Shown: one piece after another, positions 55,031 to 64,000 of the stretch
Layout of the letters: the number at the start of each line of letters is the position of its first letter
Position numbering within the stretch: the stretch's first letter is position 1
From: Mesorhizobium prunaredense
GTDB taxonomy: Bacteria; Pseudomonadota; Alphaproteobacteria; Rhizobiales; Rhizobiaceae
NCBI RefSeq assembly: GCF_900156895.1
Contig: NZ_FTPD01000045.1
Span: 256,997 to 320,996, forward strand
Direction of reading: 5' to 3'
Length of the DNA: 64,000 nucleotides
The notes under the pieces: model-generated
Seen by the model: only the letters and a program-made list of their open reading frames with translations
The model's database searches: none
What the model was told of the DNA's origin: nothing
Program-made: the position numbers and the translations under genes

Positions 55031-56164
55031 TCAGGCCCCTGCCCGCTCCATGCCGAGGCGGGCGATGCGGCGAAGTTCGTCGATCGGGGTCAGGCCGCCG
55101 CTGCGCTCATAGTGCCAGAAGGTCCAGCCGTTGCAGGCGTCCAGCCCCTGCACTTGCGCGCCGATCTTGTGGATCGATCCGGCGCTGTCGCCGACCGCCA
55201 CAGTGCCGTCGGCGCGCACCCTGGCCGCCCAGCGCTTCCTGGCGTCGTAGAGCGTGGCGCCCGGCAGCATCAGCCCGGTGTCGATGAGGCTGACGAAAGC
55301 AACGCGCGGCTCGGCGCGCTTGCCGGTAAGCACGGTAAGAGCAGCGCCGTCCAGCGGCCGGACTGCATCGATGCGCTCGTTGGCGGCGTCGATATAGGCC
55401 TGCTCGCGCTCGATGCCGACGAAATGGCGGCCGAGGCGCTTGGCCACGGCGCCGGTGGTGCCGGAGCCAAAGAAGGGATCGAGCACGATATCGCCGGGCT
55501 TCGTCGAGGCCATCATGATGCGGGCGAGCAGCGCTTCGGGCTTCTGCGTCGGATGCAGCTTGTCGCCATTTTCGTTCTTGAGGCGCTCAGCGCCGGTGCA
55601 GATTGGAAACAGCCAGTCGGACCGCATCTGGATGTCGTCGTTCGACGCCTTCAGCGCTTCGTAGTTGAAGGTGTAACCCTTGCCCTTCTGATCGCGTGAG
55701 GCCCAGATCATCGTCTCATGGGCGTTCTGGAAGCGGCGGCCACGGAAATTCGGCATCGGATTGGTCTTGCGCCAGACGACATCGTTGAGGATCCAGTACC
55801 CCAGATCCTGCATCTTGGCGCCGACCCTGAAAATGTTGTGGTAGGAGCCGATGACCCAGATGGTGCCGTTGGGCTTCAGCACGCGGCGCGCCGCCAGCAG
55901 CCAGGCCCGGGTGAAGGCGTCGTAGACCTCAAAACTTGCGAACTGGTCCCAGTCGTCGTCGACGGCATCGACCTTGGACTGATCTGGACGATGCAGATCG
56001 CCGTCGAGCTGCAGATTGTAGGGCGGGTCGGCAAAGATCACATCGATGGATTTTTCGGGCAGCCGGTCGAGTGCGGCGACGCAATCGCCCTTCAGGATCG
56101 TATCCAGCCATTCGGATTGCTGGGGAGCATGGGAAAGCTCGTCGAGAAGACGCACGGCAGACAT
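55031..56164 (-). CDS. ccrM: cell-cycle DNA adenine methyltransferase CcrM (GANTC)
   Basis: A 377-residue beta-class N6-adenine methyltransferase. The catalytic motif IV is FADPPYNLQLDG, and the SAM motif I is VLDPFFGSGTTGAVAKRLGR, in the beta-class order. A C-terminal extension of about 100 residues (WAARVRADGTVAVGDSAGSI, HYERSGGLTPIDELR) is typical of CcrM. In alphaproteobacteria it methylates GANTC at the end of replication and affects cell-cycle transcription. Start MSAVRLL at 56164. Confidence 0.95.
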   Translation of the reverse strand: MSAVRLLDELSHAPQQSEWLDTILKGDCVAALDRLPEKSIDVIFADPPYNLQLDGDLHRPDQSKVDAVDDDWDQFASFEVYDAFTRAWLLAARRVLKPNGTIWVIGSYHNIFRVGAKMQDLGYWILNDVVWRKTNPMPNFRGRRFQNAHETMIWASRDQKGKGYTFNYEALKASNDDIQMRSDWLFPICTGAERLKNENGDKLHPTQKPEALLARIMMASTKPGDIVLDPFFGSGTTGAVAKRLGRHFVGIEREQAYIDAANERIDAVRPLDGAALTVLTGKRAEPRVAFVSLIDTGLMLPGATLYDARKRWAARVRADGTVAVGDSAGSIHKIGAQVQGLDACNGWTFWHYERSGGLTPIDELRRIARLGMERAGA

Positions 56165-56339
56165 TGTGACACCCAAAGCACGCGTTACTGTTTACTCCCT
56201 GTTATGGTTACCGATCAGCGTAAATATTCGGTGAAGGCCGAGGGTCTGGACCCCCGGTAATTTGCGAAGGCCGGCGTGTTGGTGTATGCCGCGCCGCCTG
56301 AACCGTCTCAGCCCCTCCCTCCCGCTTTCCGGATCGCCA

Positions 56340-57029
56340 ATGCCCCAGCCAGACCTTGTCATCTTCGATTGCGACGGCGTGCTCGTCGATTCCGAAATCA
56401 TTGCCGCTCGCATCGAAGCCGAGCTTTTGACATCGGCCGGTTACGAGATATCGGCTGAAGAGATTTCCGAAACCTATGCCGGGCTGACCTTCAAGGACAT
56501 CATGATGCGGGTCGAGGAAAAATCCCGCGTCCCATTCCAGGCCTCGCTGATCGATCGCGCCGAAGACCTGGTCGACCGCCGCCTGCGCAGCGACGTGCGC
56601 GCCATCGACGGGGTGCACGAGGCGGTCGCCGCAGTGACGGAGCGGCGCTGCATCTGCTCGAATTCGCGCACCGAGCGGATCGAATTCATGCTGGAGAAGG
56701 TGCATCTGCTGCCGTTTTTCAGCGGCCGGATTTTTTCCTCGCTGGAAACACCAAGCGGGAAATCCAAGCCGGCGCCCGACGTGTTTCTCTTTGCCGCGGC
56801 AAAGCTCCAGGCCGATCCGGCGAACACCTTCGTCATCGAGGATTCCGTGCATGGCGTGACCGGCGCCAGGACAGCCGGCATGCGTGTGATCGGCTTCACC
56901 GGAGCGGCGCACAGCTATCCCGGGCATGCCGACGCGCTGACCGAGGCCGGCGCCGAAACGGTCATCCGCCGCTGGACGGAGCTGAAAAGCGTGATCGCCG
57001 CCCTGTCGGAATGGTCCGCGGACGCGTGA
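56340..57029 (+). CDS. HAD-superfamily phosphatase, beta-phosphoglucomutase-like
   Basis: A 229-residue HAD enzyme with motif I FDCDGVLVDSE, motif II CSNSRTER, motif III Lys in GKSKPAPDVFL and motif IV VIEDSVHGVTGA. This set is that of the subfamily IA phosphatase/phosphomutase group (GPH, YieH-like). Substrate unknown. The ATG at 56340 fits the family start; the upstream open frame is not conserved-looking. Confidence 0.88.
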   Translation: MPQPDLVIFDCDGVLVDSEIIAARIEAELLTSAGYEISAEEISETYAGLTFKDIMMRVEEKSRVPFQASLIDRAEDLVDRRLRSDVRAIDGVHEAVAAVTERRCICSNSRTERIEFMLEKVHLLPFFSGRIFSSLETPSGKSKPAPDVFLFAAAKLQADPANTFVIEDSVHGVTGARTAGMRVIGFTGAAHSYPGHADALTEAGAETVIRRWTELKSVIAALSEWSADA

Positions 57030-57068
57030 AGCAGGCGTCCAAATGGACGCGCAGCTCCAAAGCCGCGG

Positions 57069-57743
57069 CTATTCGGCCGCGGCAACCTTCTTGTCGGTCT
57101 TCTTCGGCGGGCCCTCGTCATAGCCGGCGAACACCTGATAGTCCCGCGCGGTGGGCTCGGGAACGACAACGTTCGAATCGGTGAAGACGAACTGGGTGGC
57201 ACTCGAGGGATTGGTAACCTGGACCTGATGTTGGTGAAGCTGCGAGTAAAGGACCTCCTTGCCATGCATCACAGCGATACGGATCGGCATGGTGATGGTG
57301 CCAGGGCTGAACATCGGTCCCGGAACGACCTTGCCGGCGACGGCGATCTTCATCGTCAGCGAGCCGTTGGCGCGGTTGCAGTCGCGGGTCACATCGGTGA
57401 TCGAGGCCTGATAGACGATCTTGGCGGAATCGTCCTGCTGGTCGCTGCTCGCGTCAAGCGCGGCAGCTTCTGCATCCTCGGCGGCGGCTTTTTTCTTGGG
57501 CTTTTGGCTGCCCTTGGCATAGGTGTTGAAGAAGGCGGTGCCGTCGCGCAGCGTCACTTTCGGACAATAGGCCAGCAATTGGCTGGCGAGAACCTTGGGG
57601 TCCGGCGGTGGTGGCGGTGCCGTGTCCTTCTTTCCGAAGCCCAGCATGCTACTGCCGCCTGATTGGCAGCCGGCGGCAGTAAGCACAAAGCCGGTGAGCG
57701 CCAGACCCGCGACAAAACGACGGTTAAATGTATGAAACGCCAT
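57069..57743 (-). CDS. predicted lipoprotein of unknown function
   Basis: A 224-residue secreted protein with a lipobox (GLALTGFVLTAAGCQSGG; Cys26 would be lipidated), a Pro-rich stretch (APPPPPDP), a Lys/Ala linker and a beta-rich C-terminal domain (VYQASITDVTRDCNRANGSL, ITMPIRIAVMHGKEVLYSQ). It looks like a conserved rhizobial outer-membrane-anchored protein, but I cannot name the family. It is divergent from threonine synthase. Confidence 0.75.
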   Translation of the reverse strand: MAFHTFNRRFVAGLALTGFVLTAAGCQSGGSSMLGFGKKDTAPPPPPDPKVLASQLLAYCPKVTLRDGTAFFNTYAKGSQKPKKKAAAEDAEAAALDASSDQQDDSAKIVYQASITDVTRDCNRANGSLTMKIAVAGKVVPGPMFSPGTITMPIRIAVMHGKEVLYSQLHQHQVQVTNPSSATQFVFTDSNVVVPEPTARDYQVFAGYDEGPPKKTDKKVAAAE

Positions 57744-57864
57744 GAACTGCACTTCCCTCTCGCAAAGCGGGTGACGTATATCAACCGCGCGGCAAAAATG
57801 CGACTGAGCATGTACGGAAATTAACCACTTTGCCGCGGACAAAACCGCCCGGCAGCAATGGAAC

Positions 57865-59268
57865 ATGACGATGCGATATGTGAGTACCCGCGGGGAAGCG
57901 CCCGTGCTTGGATTTTCCGACGCGGTGCTGGCGGGTTTGGCGCGCGATGGTGGACTTTATGTCCCTGAAACCTGGCCGCAGTTTTCGGCAGCTGAGATCC
58001 GCGCCATGCGCGGCCTTGCCTATCCCGAGCTAGCCATCCGCGTGCTGTCGCCGTTTCTCGGCGGCGAGATCGCGATGCCGGTGTTCGAGCGCCTGGTGCG
58101 CGAAGCTTATGTGACGTTCCGTCACGAGGCGGTCTGCCCGCTGGTGCAGACCGGCTCGAACATGTTCGTTCTGGAACTCTTCCATGGCCCGACGCTTGCC
58201 TTCAAGGATGTGGCCATGCAGCTTCTCGCCCGGCTGATGGACCATGTGCTTGCCGAACGCGGCCAGCGCGCCAGCATTGTCGGCGCCACGTCCGGCGATA
58301 CCGGCGGGGCCGCCATCGATGCCTTCGCCGGGCGCAACCGCACCGACATCTTCGTTCTTTTCCCGTACGGCCGGGTCTCGCCGGTACAGCAGCGGCAGAT
58401 GACGACGTCCATCGCCGCAAATGTCCATGCGCTGGCGGTCGAAGGCAATTTCGACGATTGTCAGGGCCTGGTGAAGGACATGTTCAACGATCACGGTTTT
58501 CGCGACCGAGTATCGCTGTCCGGCGTCAATTCGATCAACTGGGCCCGCATCATGGCCCAGATCGTCTACTACTTCTCATCGGCGCTGTCGCTCGGCGCGC
58601 CCGACCGGTCGATTTCGTTCACGGTGCCGACCGGCAATTTCGGCGACATCTTCGCCGGCTACGCCGCCAAGAACATGGGACTGCCGATCGAGCGGCTGAT
58701 CATCGCTACCAACGACAACGACATTCTGGCGCGCACGCTGTCGAGCGGCGAGTACCGCACGAAAGGCGTCTTTTCGACCACGTCGCCGTCGATGGACATC
58801 CAGGTCTCTTCGAATTTCGAGCGTTTGCTGTTCGAGGCGGCCGGCCGTGACGCCTCGACCGTGCGGCGCTACATGAGTGGCCTCAAGCAGTCCGGTGCCT
58901 TCACCATCGAAGCGGGCGAGATCGCCAGGATCCGCTCCGAATTCGACGCCGGCCGCTCGACCATGGACGAAGTCGCCGCCACGATCCGCTCGACGCTCGC
59001 AGCCAGCAACTATCTGCTCGACCCGCACACGGCCGCGGCCATGCACGTTGCGGTTGCAATGGCCACCAATGCCGTGCCGATGGTGGTGCTGGGCACCGCC
59101 CATCCGGCAAAGTTCCCGGCCGCCGTCGAAGCGTCCAGCGGCGTGTCGCCTGCCCTGCCCGCATGGCTAGGCGGGTTGATGACGTCAGAGGAAAAATACA
59201 CGGTACTTCCATCCGACCTGAAAATGGTGGAAGATTATGTTAGCCGCCACACGCGGGCGGCAAGTTAG
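57865..59268 (+). CDS. thrC: threonine synthase
   Basis: A 467-residue PLP enzyme that turns O-phospho-homoserine into threonine. The PLP Lys lies in HGPTLAFKDVAMQ, the phosphate loop in VPTGNFGDIFAGY, and the first residues MRYVSTRGEAPVLGFSDAVL are family-typical. The ATG at 57865 or 57871 can serve as start. It begins a run of plus-strand genes: thrC, M16 peptidase, GNAT, GGDEF/EAL. Confidence 0.95.
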   Translation: MTMRYVSTRGEAPVLGFSDAVLAGLARDGGLYVPETWPQFSAAEIRAMRGLAYPELAIRVLSPFLGGEIAMPVFERLVREAYVTFRHEAVCPLVQTGSNMFVLELFHGPTLAFKDVAMQLLARLMDHVLAERGQRASIVGATSGDTGGAAIDAFAGRNRTDIFVLFPYGRVSPVQQRQMTTSIAANVHALAVEGNFDDCQGLVKDMFNDHGFRDRVSLSGVNSINWARIMAQIVYYFSSALSLGAPDRSISFTVPTGNFGDIFAGYAAKNMGLPIERLIIATNDNDILARTLSSGEYRTKGVFSTTSPSMDIQVSSNFERLLFEAAGRDASTVRRYMSGLKQSGAFTIEAGEIARIRSEFDAGRSTMDEVAATIRSTLAASNYLLDPHTAAAMHVAVAMATNAVPMVVLGTAHPAKFPAAVEASSGVSPALPAWLGGLMTSEEKYTVLPSDLKMVEDYVSRHTRAAS

Positions 59269-59282
59269 GGAGTATCAGCTAT

Positions 59283-60575
59283 ATGGGTGTTGAGGTAAGC
59301 CGTCTGTCGAACGGCCTGACAGTCGCCACCGAAACCCTTCCAAGCCTCGAATCCGTCGCTCTTGGCGCCTGGATCAAATCAGGCGCCCGCAATGAGCGTA
59401 GCGAAGAGCACGGAATGGCCCACCTGCTTGAACACATGGCGTTCAAGGGAACCAGAAGGCGCAGCGCCTTCGAGATCGCCTCCGAAATCGAGGATGTCGG
59501 CGGCGAGATCAATGCCGCCACCAGTGTCGAGACCACCTCCTATTATGCCAGGGTGCTGAGCGACGACGTGCCCCTGGCCGTCGATATCCTGTCCGACATC
59601 CTGCAGGAATCCGAGTTCGACCCGCAGGAGTTGGAGCGCGAGCAGCATGTGATCCTGCAGGAGATCGGCGCCGCACACGATACACCCGATGACGTCGTCT
59701 TCGACCACTTCACCGAGACGGCCTTCCGCCACCAGACGATCGGCCGCTCCATCCTCGGCACGCCGGAAACCGTCAAATCCTTCACCTCGAAGCAATTGCA
59801 CAAATTCATCGAACGGCAATATGGCGCCGAGCGCATGGTCATCGTTGCCGCTGGCGACATCAAGCACGACAACTTCGTGCGCGAGGTCGAGAAGCATCTC
59901 GGCGGTTTCCGCAGCAAGTCCGACAACACCATGCCGCAATATGCGCAATATGTCGGCGGCGATTTCCGCGAGGACCGCGACCTGATGGACGCGCAGATCG
60001 TGCTGGGGTTCGAGGGCCGCGCCTATCATGTACGCGACTTCTACGCCTCGCAGGTCCTGTCGATGATCCTTGGCGGCGGCATGTCGTCGCGTCTTTTCCA
60101 GGAGGTCCGCGAAAAGCGCGGGCTGTGCTATTCGGTCTATGCCTTCCACTGGGGTTTTTCCGATACCGGCATATTCGGCGTCCATGCCGCGACCGGGCAG
60201 AGCGACATCGCCGAATTGGTGCCGGTGGTCATCGGCGAGTTGCAGAAGGTCGGCGAGAACATCCTGCAGGAGGAACTCGACCGGGCACGCGCCCAGTACC
60301 GTGCAGGCCTGATCATGTCTGCCGAAAGCCCAGCCAGCCGCGCCTCGCAGATCGCCCGGCAAATGCTTCTGTTCGGCCGGCCGATCGCCAAGGAAGAACT
60401 GATGGAACGGCTGTCGGCGCTGACGGTCGAGCGGTTGACGGACCTGTCGTCACGGCTGTTTTCGACCAAGCCGACGCTGACTGCCGTCGGACCGGTGGGC
60501 ACGCTCGCTCCCTATGAGGCGGTCCTCGAGTCGCTTTCGGGCACGCAGACCACGGCCCGAAAGCTCGCCGGCTAA
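59283..60575 (+). CDS. M16-family zinc peptidase
   Basis: A 430-residue protein of the mitochondrial-processing-peptidase beta/PqqL-like M16B group. The inverted zinc site HxxEH is in AHLLEHMAFKG, with the distal Glu in QELEREQHVILQEIG, and the C-terminal half has the GGGMSSRLFQEVREKRGL block. It degrades or processes peptides. It follows thrC by 14 bases; this pair is common in rhizobia and other alphaproteobacteria. Confidence 0.92.
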   Translation: MGVEVSRLSNGLTVATETLPSLESVALGAWIKSGARNERSEEHGMAHLLEHMAFKGTRRRSAFEIASEIEDVGGEINAATSVETTSYYARVLSDDVPLAVDILSDILQESEFDPQELEREQHVILQEIGAAHDTPDDVVFDHFTETAFRHQTIGRSILGTPETVKSFTSKQLHKFIERQYGAERMVIVAAGDIKHDNFVREVEKHLGGFRSKSDNTMPQYAQYVGGDFREDRDLMDAQIVLGFEGRAYHVRDFYASQVLSMILGGGMSSRLFQEVREKRGLCYSVYAFHWGFSDTGIFGVHAATGQSDIAELVPVVIGELQKVGENILQEELDRARAQYRAGLIMSAESPASRASQIARQMLLFGRPIAKEELMERLSALTVERLTDLSSRLFSTKPTLTAVGPVGTLAPYEAVLESLSGTQTTARKLAG

Positions 60576-60590
60576 GTCCATCAAAGCGTC

Positions 60591-61187
60591 ATGTTCGCGC
60601 TCCCTTTCTTTCGCCGTGACCTGCCGGCACTGAAGGGTGACCGGGTCACGCTGCGCGTGCCGCTGACCAACGACTATCGTGAATGGTCGGTGCTGCGCGG
60701 GGAAAGCCGCGCCTTCCTGGAACCCTGGGAGCCGCGCTGGAACCCCGACGAGCTCGACCGCACGGCCTGGCGGCATCGCCTCAGCCGCTATCGCGAAGAC
60801 TATGCGCAGGGAACGGCCATAGCCTTCTTCATCTTCGACAAAAGCAACGGCAAGCTTGTCGGTGGAATCACCCTCGGCAATATCCGCCACGGCGTCGCGC
60901 AAAGCGGCCATATCGGCTACTGGATCGGCGAGCGCTACAGCGGCCGTGGCCTGATGACCGACGCGGTCAAGGTGGTGACGCGCTTCGCCTTCGATACGCT
61001 GAGGTTGCACCGGATCGAAGCTGCCTGTATTCCCGACAACGCCCGGTCGATCCGCGTGCTTGAAAAAGCCGGATTCCGGCGCGAAGGACTTCTCCGATCC
61101 TATCTCAGGATCAACGGCATCTGGCAGGACCACTACCTCTACGCCCGGATCGAGGACGATCCCCCGGGCGCGGAAACGAAGGACTGA
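60591..61187 (+). CDS. GNAT acetyltransferase, RimJ-like
   Basis: A 198-residue GNAT protein. The acetyl-CoA loop is seen in GYWIGERYSGRGLMTDAVKV, and the C-terminal RIEAACIPDNARSIRVLEKA and GFRREGLLRSYLRING match ribosomal-protein-alanine acetyltransferases of the RimJ/RimL type. It may modify a ribosomal protein N-terminus. It sits between the M16 gene and the GGDEF/EAL gene, two bases before the next start. Confidence 0.85.
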   Translation: MFALPFFRRDLPALKGDRVTLRVPLTNDYREWSVLRGESRAFLEPWEPRWNPDELDRTAWRHRLSRYREDYAQGTAIAFFIFDKSNGKLVGGITLGNIRHGVAQSGHIGYWIGERYSGRGLMTDAVKVVTRFAFDTLRLHRIEAACIPDNARSIRVLEKAGFRREGLLRSYLRINGIWQDHYLYARIEDDPPGAETKD

Positions 61188-61189
61188 TT

Positions 61190-64000
61190 TTGACGAATTT
61201 CCTGCGAATCGGGTCGTTGTTCGCCTTTGTGCTGACGGCAATCGTCGTGCTCTGCGCGGCGTCCTCGGCCCTCGCCGTCGAACCGATCAAGATTGCCCGC
61301 GACGATGTGGCGCTCGACCTTTCGGGCGCCGTCGAAATCTACCGCAACCAGGGCGAGAATTTTCAGGTGTCGACTGCTCCGGGACCGGACGGCATCGTGC
61401 GGCGCATCGAGGTCGAGGCCAATGATGCGCGTTCGACCGGCGACTGGGCGGTGTTCGCACTTGCCAACACCACCGACCAGCAGCTCGACAGGCTGATCGT
61501 CGCACCGCATTTCCGGCTGGTGAATTCCGGTATCTTCTGGCCGGATCTCGGCTCGACCCGCATTGCCGCGATCACGCCCAGCGAGGGCTTCGCGCTCGAC
61601 CGCCAGAGCAGCCCCGATGCTGATGTGTTCCGGGTGACGCTGAACCCCGGAACGGTGATCACCTTCATTGCCGAACTGGCGTCGCCCAAACTGCCGCAGG
61701 TCTATCTTTGGGAGCCGGAATCCTACAAGGATTCGGTCAATTCCTACACGTTGTTTCGCGGCATCGTCATCGGCATCGCCGGCCTCCTGGCGCTGTTCCT
61801 GACCATCCTTTTCGTCGTCAAGGGGACCTCGATGTTCCCGGCAACCGCAGCGCTCGCCTGGGCGGTGCTCGCCTATATCTGCATCGATTTCGGCTTTCTC
61901 AACAAGGTCCTGGAAATATCGCCCGGCAACGAGCAGATGTGGCGGGCCGGAACGGAGGTGGCGCTTGCAGCGACCTTCGTGGTGTTCCTGTTCGCCTATC
62001 TCAACCTCAACCGATGGCACGGCCATTTCAGCTACGGCGCGCTGGTCTGGATTCTGGGACTGCTGCTGATCGCCGGCGTTGCAATCGTCGACCCGGCGGT
62101 CGCCGCGGGCATCGCCAGGCTGTCCTTCGCCGCCACCGCGCTGACCGGCCTCGGCCTGATCATCTTCCTCGGCATACGCGGCTACGACCGTGCCATCATG
62201 CTGGTGCCCAGTTGGGTCATGGTCCTGTTGTGGCTATGCGGGTCGTGGATGGCGATCACCGGCATGCTCGACAACGACATCGCCCAGCCGGCACTGGGCG
62301 GCGGGCTGATCCTCATCATCCTGCTCATTGGCTTCACCGTCATGCAGCACGCCTTTGCCGGCGGTGCGCTGCATCAGGGCCTGTTCTCCGATCTCGAACG
62401 GCAGGCGCTGGCCGTGGCCGGATCGGGCGACACGGTGTGGGACTGGGACGTGATGCGCGACCGCGTCGTCACCAGGCCGGATGTCAGCATCCAGCTTGGC
62501 CTTGCGCCCGACAGCCTGGGCGGCGCTGCCCGCAACTGGCTGCCGGTACTCCATGCCGACGACCGCGACACGTTCCGTACGACGCTCGACGTGGTGCTCG
62601 AACACCGGCGCGGCCGGGTGTCGCAGAATTTCCGCCTGCGCGGCGCCGACGGGCACTATCACTGGTTTTCGCTGCGCGCCCGGCCGGTGATCGGATCGGA
62701 CGGCGAGGTCATCCGCTGCGTCGGCACCATGGTCGACGTGACGGAGCAGAAGAAGTCCGAGGAGAGGCTGTTGCACGATGCCGTGCACGACAATCTGACC
62801 GGCCTGCCGAACCGGGAATTGCTTATGAACCGGCTGGAGGCGATCATCTCGATCGCGCGCACGGAAGAGAAGGTCCGTCCCACCGTCTTCGTCATCGACA
62901 TCGACCGGTTCAAGCAGGTCAATGACGGGCTCGGCATCTCGGCCGGCGATACCATTCTGCTCACTGTTGCGCGTCGGCTGCACCGGCTGCTCAAGCCGAA
63001 GGATTCGCTGTCGCGCTTTGCCGGCGACCAGTTCGCGCTGATGCTGCTTTCCGAGCAGGACCCGGCCCGCATCGCAGCCGTTGCCGATGCCATCAAGCAT
63101 GCGATCAACAATCCGATTACCTTTGCCAAGCGCGAGATCGTGCTGACCGCCTCGATCGGTCTGGTCACCTGGACCTCGGCGCAGAGTTCGGCCGACGACA
63201 TGGTCAAGGACGCCGAGCTTGCCATGCACCAGGCCAAGCGTTTTGGCGGCGACAGGATCGAGCCGTTCCGACCCGCCTTCCGCACCGTCGGCACCGACCG
63301 GCTGCAGTTCGAGTCCGACCTGCGCCGCGCCATCGAACGGCGCGAGTTCACACTCGCCTACCAGCCCATCGTGCGGCTGGAAGACGGCAGTGTTGCCGGC
63401 TTCGAGGCGCTTTTGCGCTGGGATCATCCGCGTCGCGGCATGATCCCGCCAGGCGATTTCATCCCGGTCGCCGAGAGCTGCGGCCTGATCGTGCAGCTTG
63501 GCTTGTTCGCCATGCAACAGGCCGCCGAAGATCTGGCGGGATGGCAAAAGCAGATCGGCGACGCGCCGCTGTCGGTTTCGGTCAACCTGTCCAGCCGACA
63601 GCTCATCCGCCGCGATCTGGTCAGTGACGTTCGCTCGGTGATCGCGCGGGCCAATCTGAAGCCGCGCTGTTTCCGGCTCGAGCTCACCGAATCGCTGGTG
63701 ATGGACAATCCCGAGCAGACGGCCCATGTGCTGAACAAGCTGAAGAAGCTTGGCATCGGCCTGTCGCTGGACGATTTCGGCACCGGCTATTCATCGCTGG
63801 CCTATCTGACGCGCTTTCCCTTCGACACGATCAAGATCGACAAGAGTTTTGTCGACGACACGACACCGAAGCGCGCGGTGCTGCTCAAATCGATGGTCAA
63901 CATGGCGCATGAACTCGGCCTTTCGGTCGTGGCCGAGGGCATTTCGGACGAAAGCGATGCGCTCGAACTGCGCCAGATGGGATGCGAATATGTGCAGAGC
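61190..64000 (+). CDS. membrane GGDEF/EAL protein, 5' part
   Basis: The frame runs from a TTG at 61190 to the end of the window with no stop, so the C-terminus is missing. It has a signal peptide (FAFVLTAIVVLCAASSALAV), an extracytoplasmic domain to about residue 180, seven hydrophobic segments (7TMR-DISM-like), a PAS domain (GDTVWDWDVMRDRVVTRPDV to VGTMVDVTEQKK), a GGDEF domain and an EAL domain. The GGDEF signature is degenerate (FAGDQF), while the EAL motif FEALLRW and DDFGTGYSSL are intact. It is therefore probably a c-di-GMP phosphodiesterase with a regulatory GGDEF part. It starts two bases after the GNAT gene. Confidence 0.88.
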   Translation, partial: MTNFLRIGSLFAFVLTAIVVLCAASSALAVEPIKIARDDVALDLSGAVEIYRNQGENFQVSTAPGPDGIVRRIEVEANDARSTGDWAVFALANTTDQQLDRLIVAPHFRLVNSGIFWPDLGSTRIAAITPSEGFALDRQSSPDADVFRVTLNPGTVITFIAELASPKLPQVYLWEPESYKDSVNSYTLFRGIVIGIAGLLALFLTILFVVKGTSMFPATAALAWAVLAYICIDFGFLNKVLEISPGNEQMWRAGTEVALAATFVVFLFAYLNLNRWHGHFSYGALVWILGLLLIAGVAIVDPAVAAGIARLSFAATALTGLGLIIFLGIRGYDRAIMLVPSWVMVLLWLCGSWMAITGMLDNDIAQPALGGGLILIILLIGFTVMQHAFAGGALHQGLFSDLERQALAVAGSGDTVWDWDVMRDRVVTRPDVSIQLGLAPDSLGGAARNWLPVLHADDRDTFRTTLDVVLEHRRGRVSQNFRLRGADGHYHWFSLRARPVIGSDGEVIRCVGTMVDVTEQKKSEERLLHDAVHDNLTGLPNRELLMNRLEAIISIARTEEKVRPTVFVIDIDRFKQVNDGLGISAGDTILLTVARRLHRLLKPKDSLSRFAGDQFALMLLSEQDPARIAAVADAIKHAINNPITFAKREIVLTASIGLVTWTSAQSSADDMVKDAELAMHQAKRFGGDRIEPFRPAFRTVGTDRLQFESDLRRAIERREFTLAYQPIVRLEDGSVAGFEALLRWDHPRRGMIPPGDFIPVAESCGLIVQLGLFAMQQAAEDLAGWQKQIGDAPLSVSVNLSSRQLIRRDLVSDVRSVIARANLKPRCFRLELTESLVMDNPEQTAHVLNKLKKLGIGLSLDDFGTGYSSLAYLTRFPFDTIKIDKSFVDDTTPKRAVLLKSMVNMAHELGLSVVAEGISDESDALELRQMGCEYVQS

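Overview
The window looks like a chromosomal segment of an alphaproteobacterium of the order Hyphomicrobiales, most likely Mesorhizobium or a close rhizobial relative. The evidence is GC-rich coding, a CcrM-type GANTC methyltransferase, rhizobial families such as DUF995 and DUF1499, and the mix of sugar and polyamine-type ABC systems. The genus is inferred from protein style, not from a search.

Region 1 (1-8.4 kb) is accessory DNA. On the minus strand, genes B1 (PqqD-like), B2 (Cys-His-Asp protease), K (HPr-kinase-like), C (asparagine-synthetase-like cyclase), a damaged precursor copy, an intact 52-residue precursor and a methyltransferase form a lasso peptide cluster. The end of an ABC exporter meets it head-on. 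The precursor was found by reading the gap after gene C; it carries the lasso leader pattern and ends in Ser, the residue that lasso HPr-like kinases modify. A tyrosine integrase with an Xis-like partner and an IS3 remnant follow, so the cluster probably lies on an integrated element.

Region 2 (8.4-21.4 kb) holds a LacI-controlled ABC uptake operon that ends in an MTA/purine-nucleoside phosphorylase gene, then DUF1499, an acyl-CoA synthetase, two small proteins, pyruvate phosphate dikinase and tRNA-Gln(TTG).

Region 3 (21.4-35 kb) is a patchwork. A surface polysaccharide cluster (UDP-xylose synthase, GalE-type epimerase, cellulose-synthase-like glycosyltransferase, a fragment of UDP-glucose dehydrogenase, two DUF995 proteins around a GH26-like glycanase) is flanked by a full SLC13-type transporter gene and a short second copy of its 3' end. 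Decayed genes follow: a C-terminal piece of an FAD-linked oxidase, and a rhodanese gene with a one-base deletion at its catalytic Cys codon.

Region 4 (35-46.7 kb) has a RES-type toxin-antitoxin pair with a 9-bp tandem repeat upstream, a metallothionein-like protein, an NDUFA9-like reductase, and a compact sugar operon (XRE-cupin regulator, RbsB/A/C-like importer, phosphotriesterase-like hydrolase, amidotransferase-like protein, PfkB kinase, BtpA/SgcQ protein) whose substrate cannot be named from sequence. An RHH-PIN toxin-antitoxin pair closes it.

Region 5 (46.7-64 kb) is mostly core chromosome: UDP-glucuronate epimerase, SMC, DsbA-like lipoprotein, DciA-like DUF721 protein, MutY, two HAD phosphatases, CcrM, a lipoprotein, threonine synthase, an M16 peptidase, a GNAT acetyltransferase and a GGDEF/EAL protein that runs off the window.
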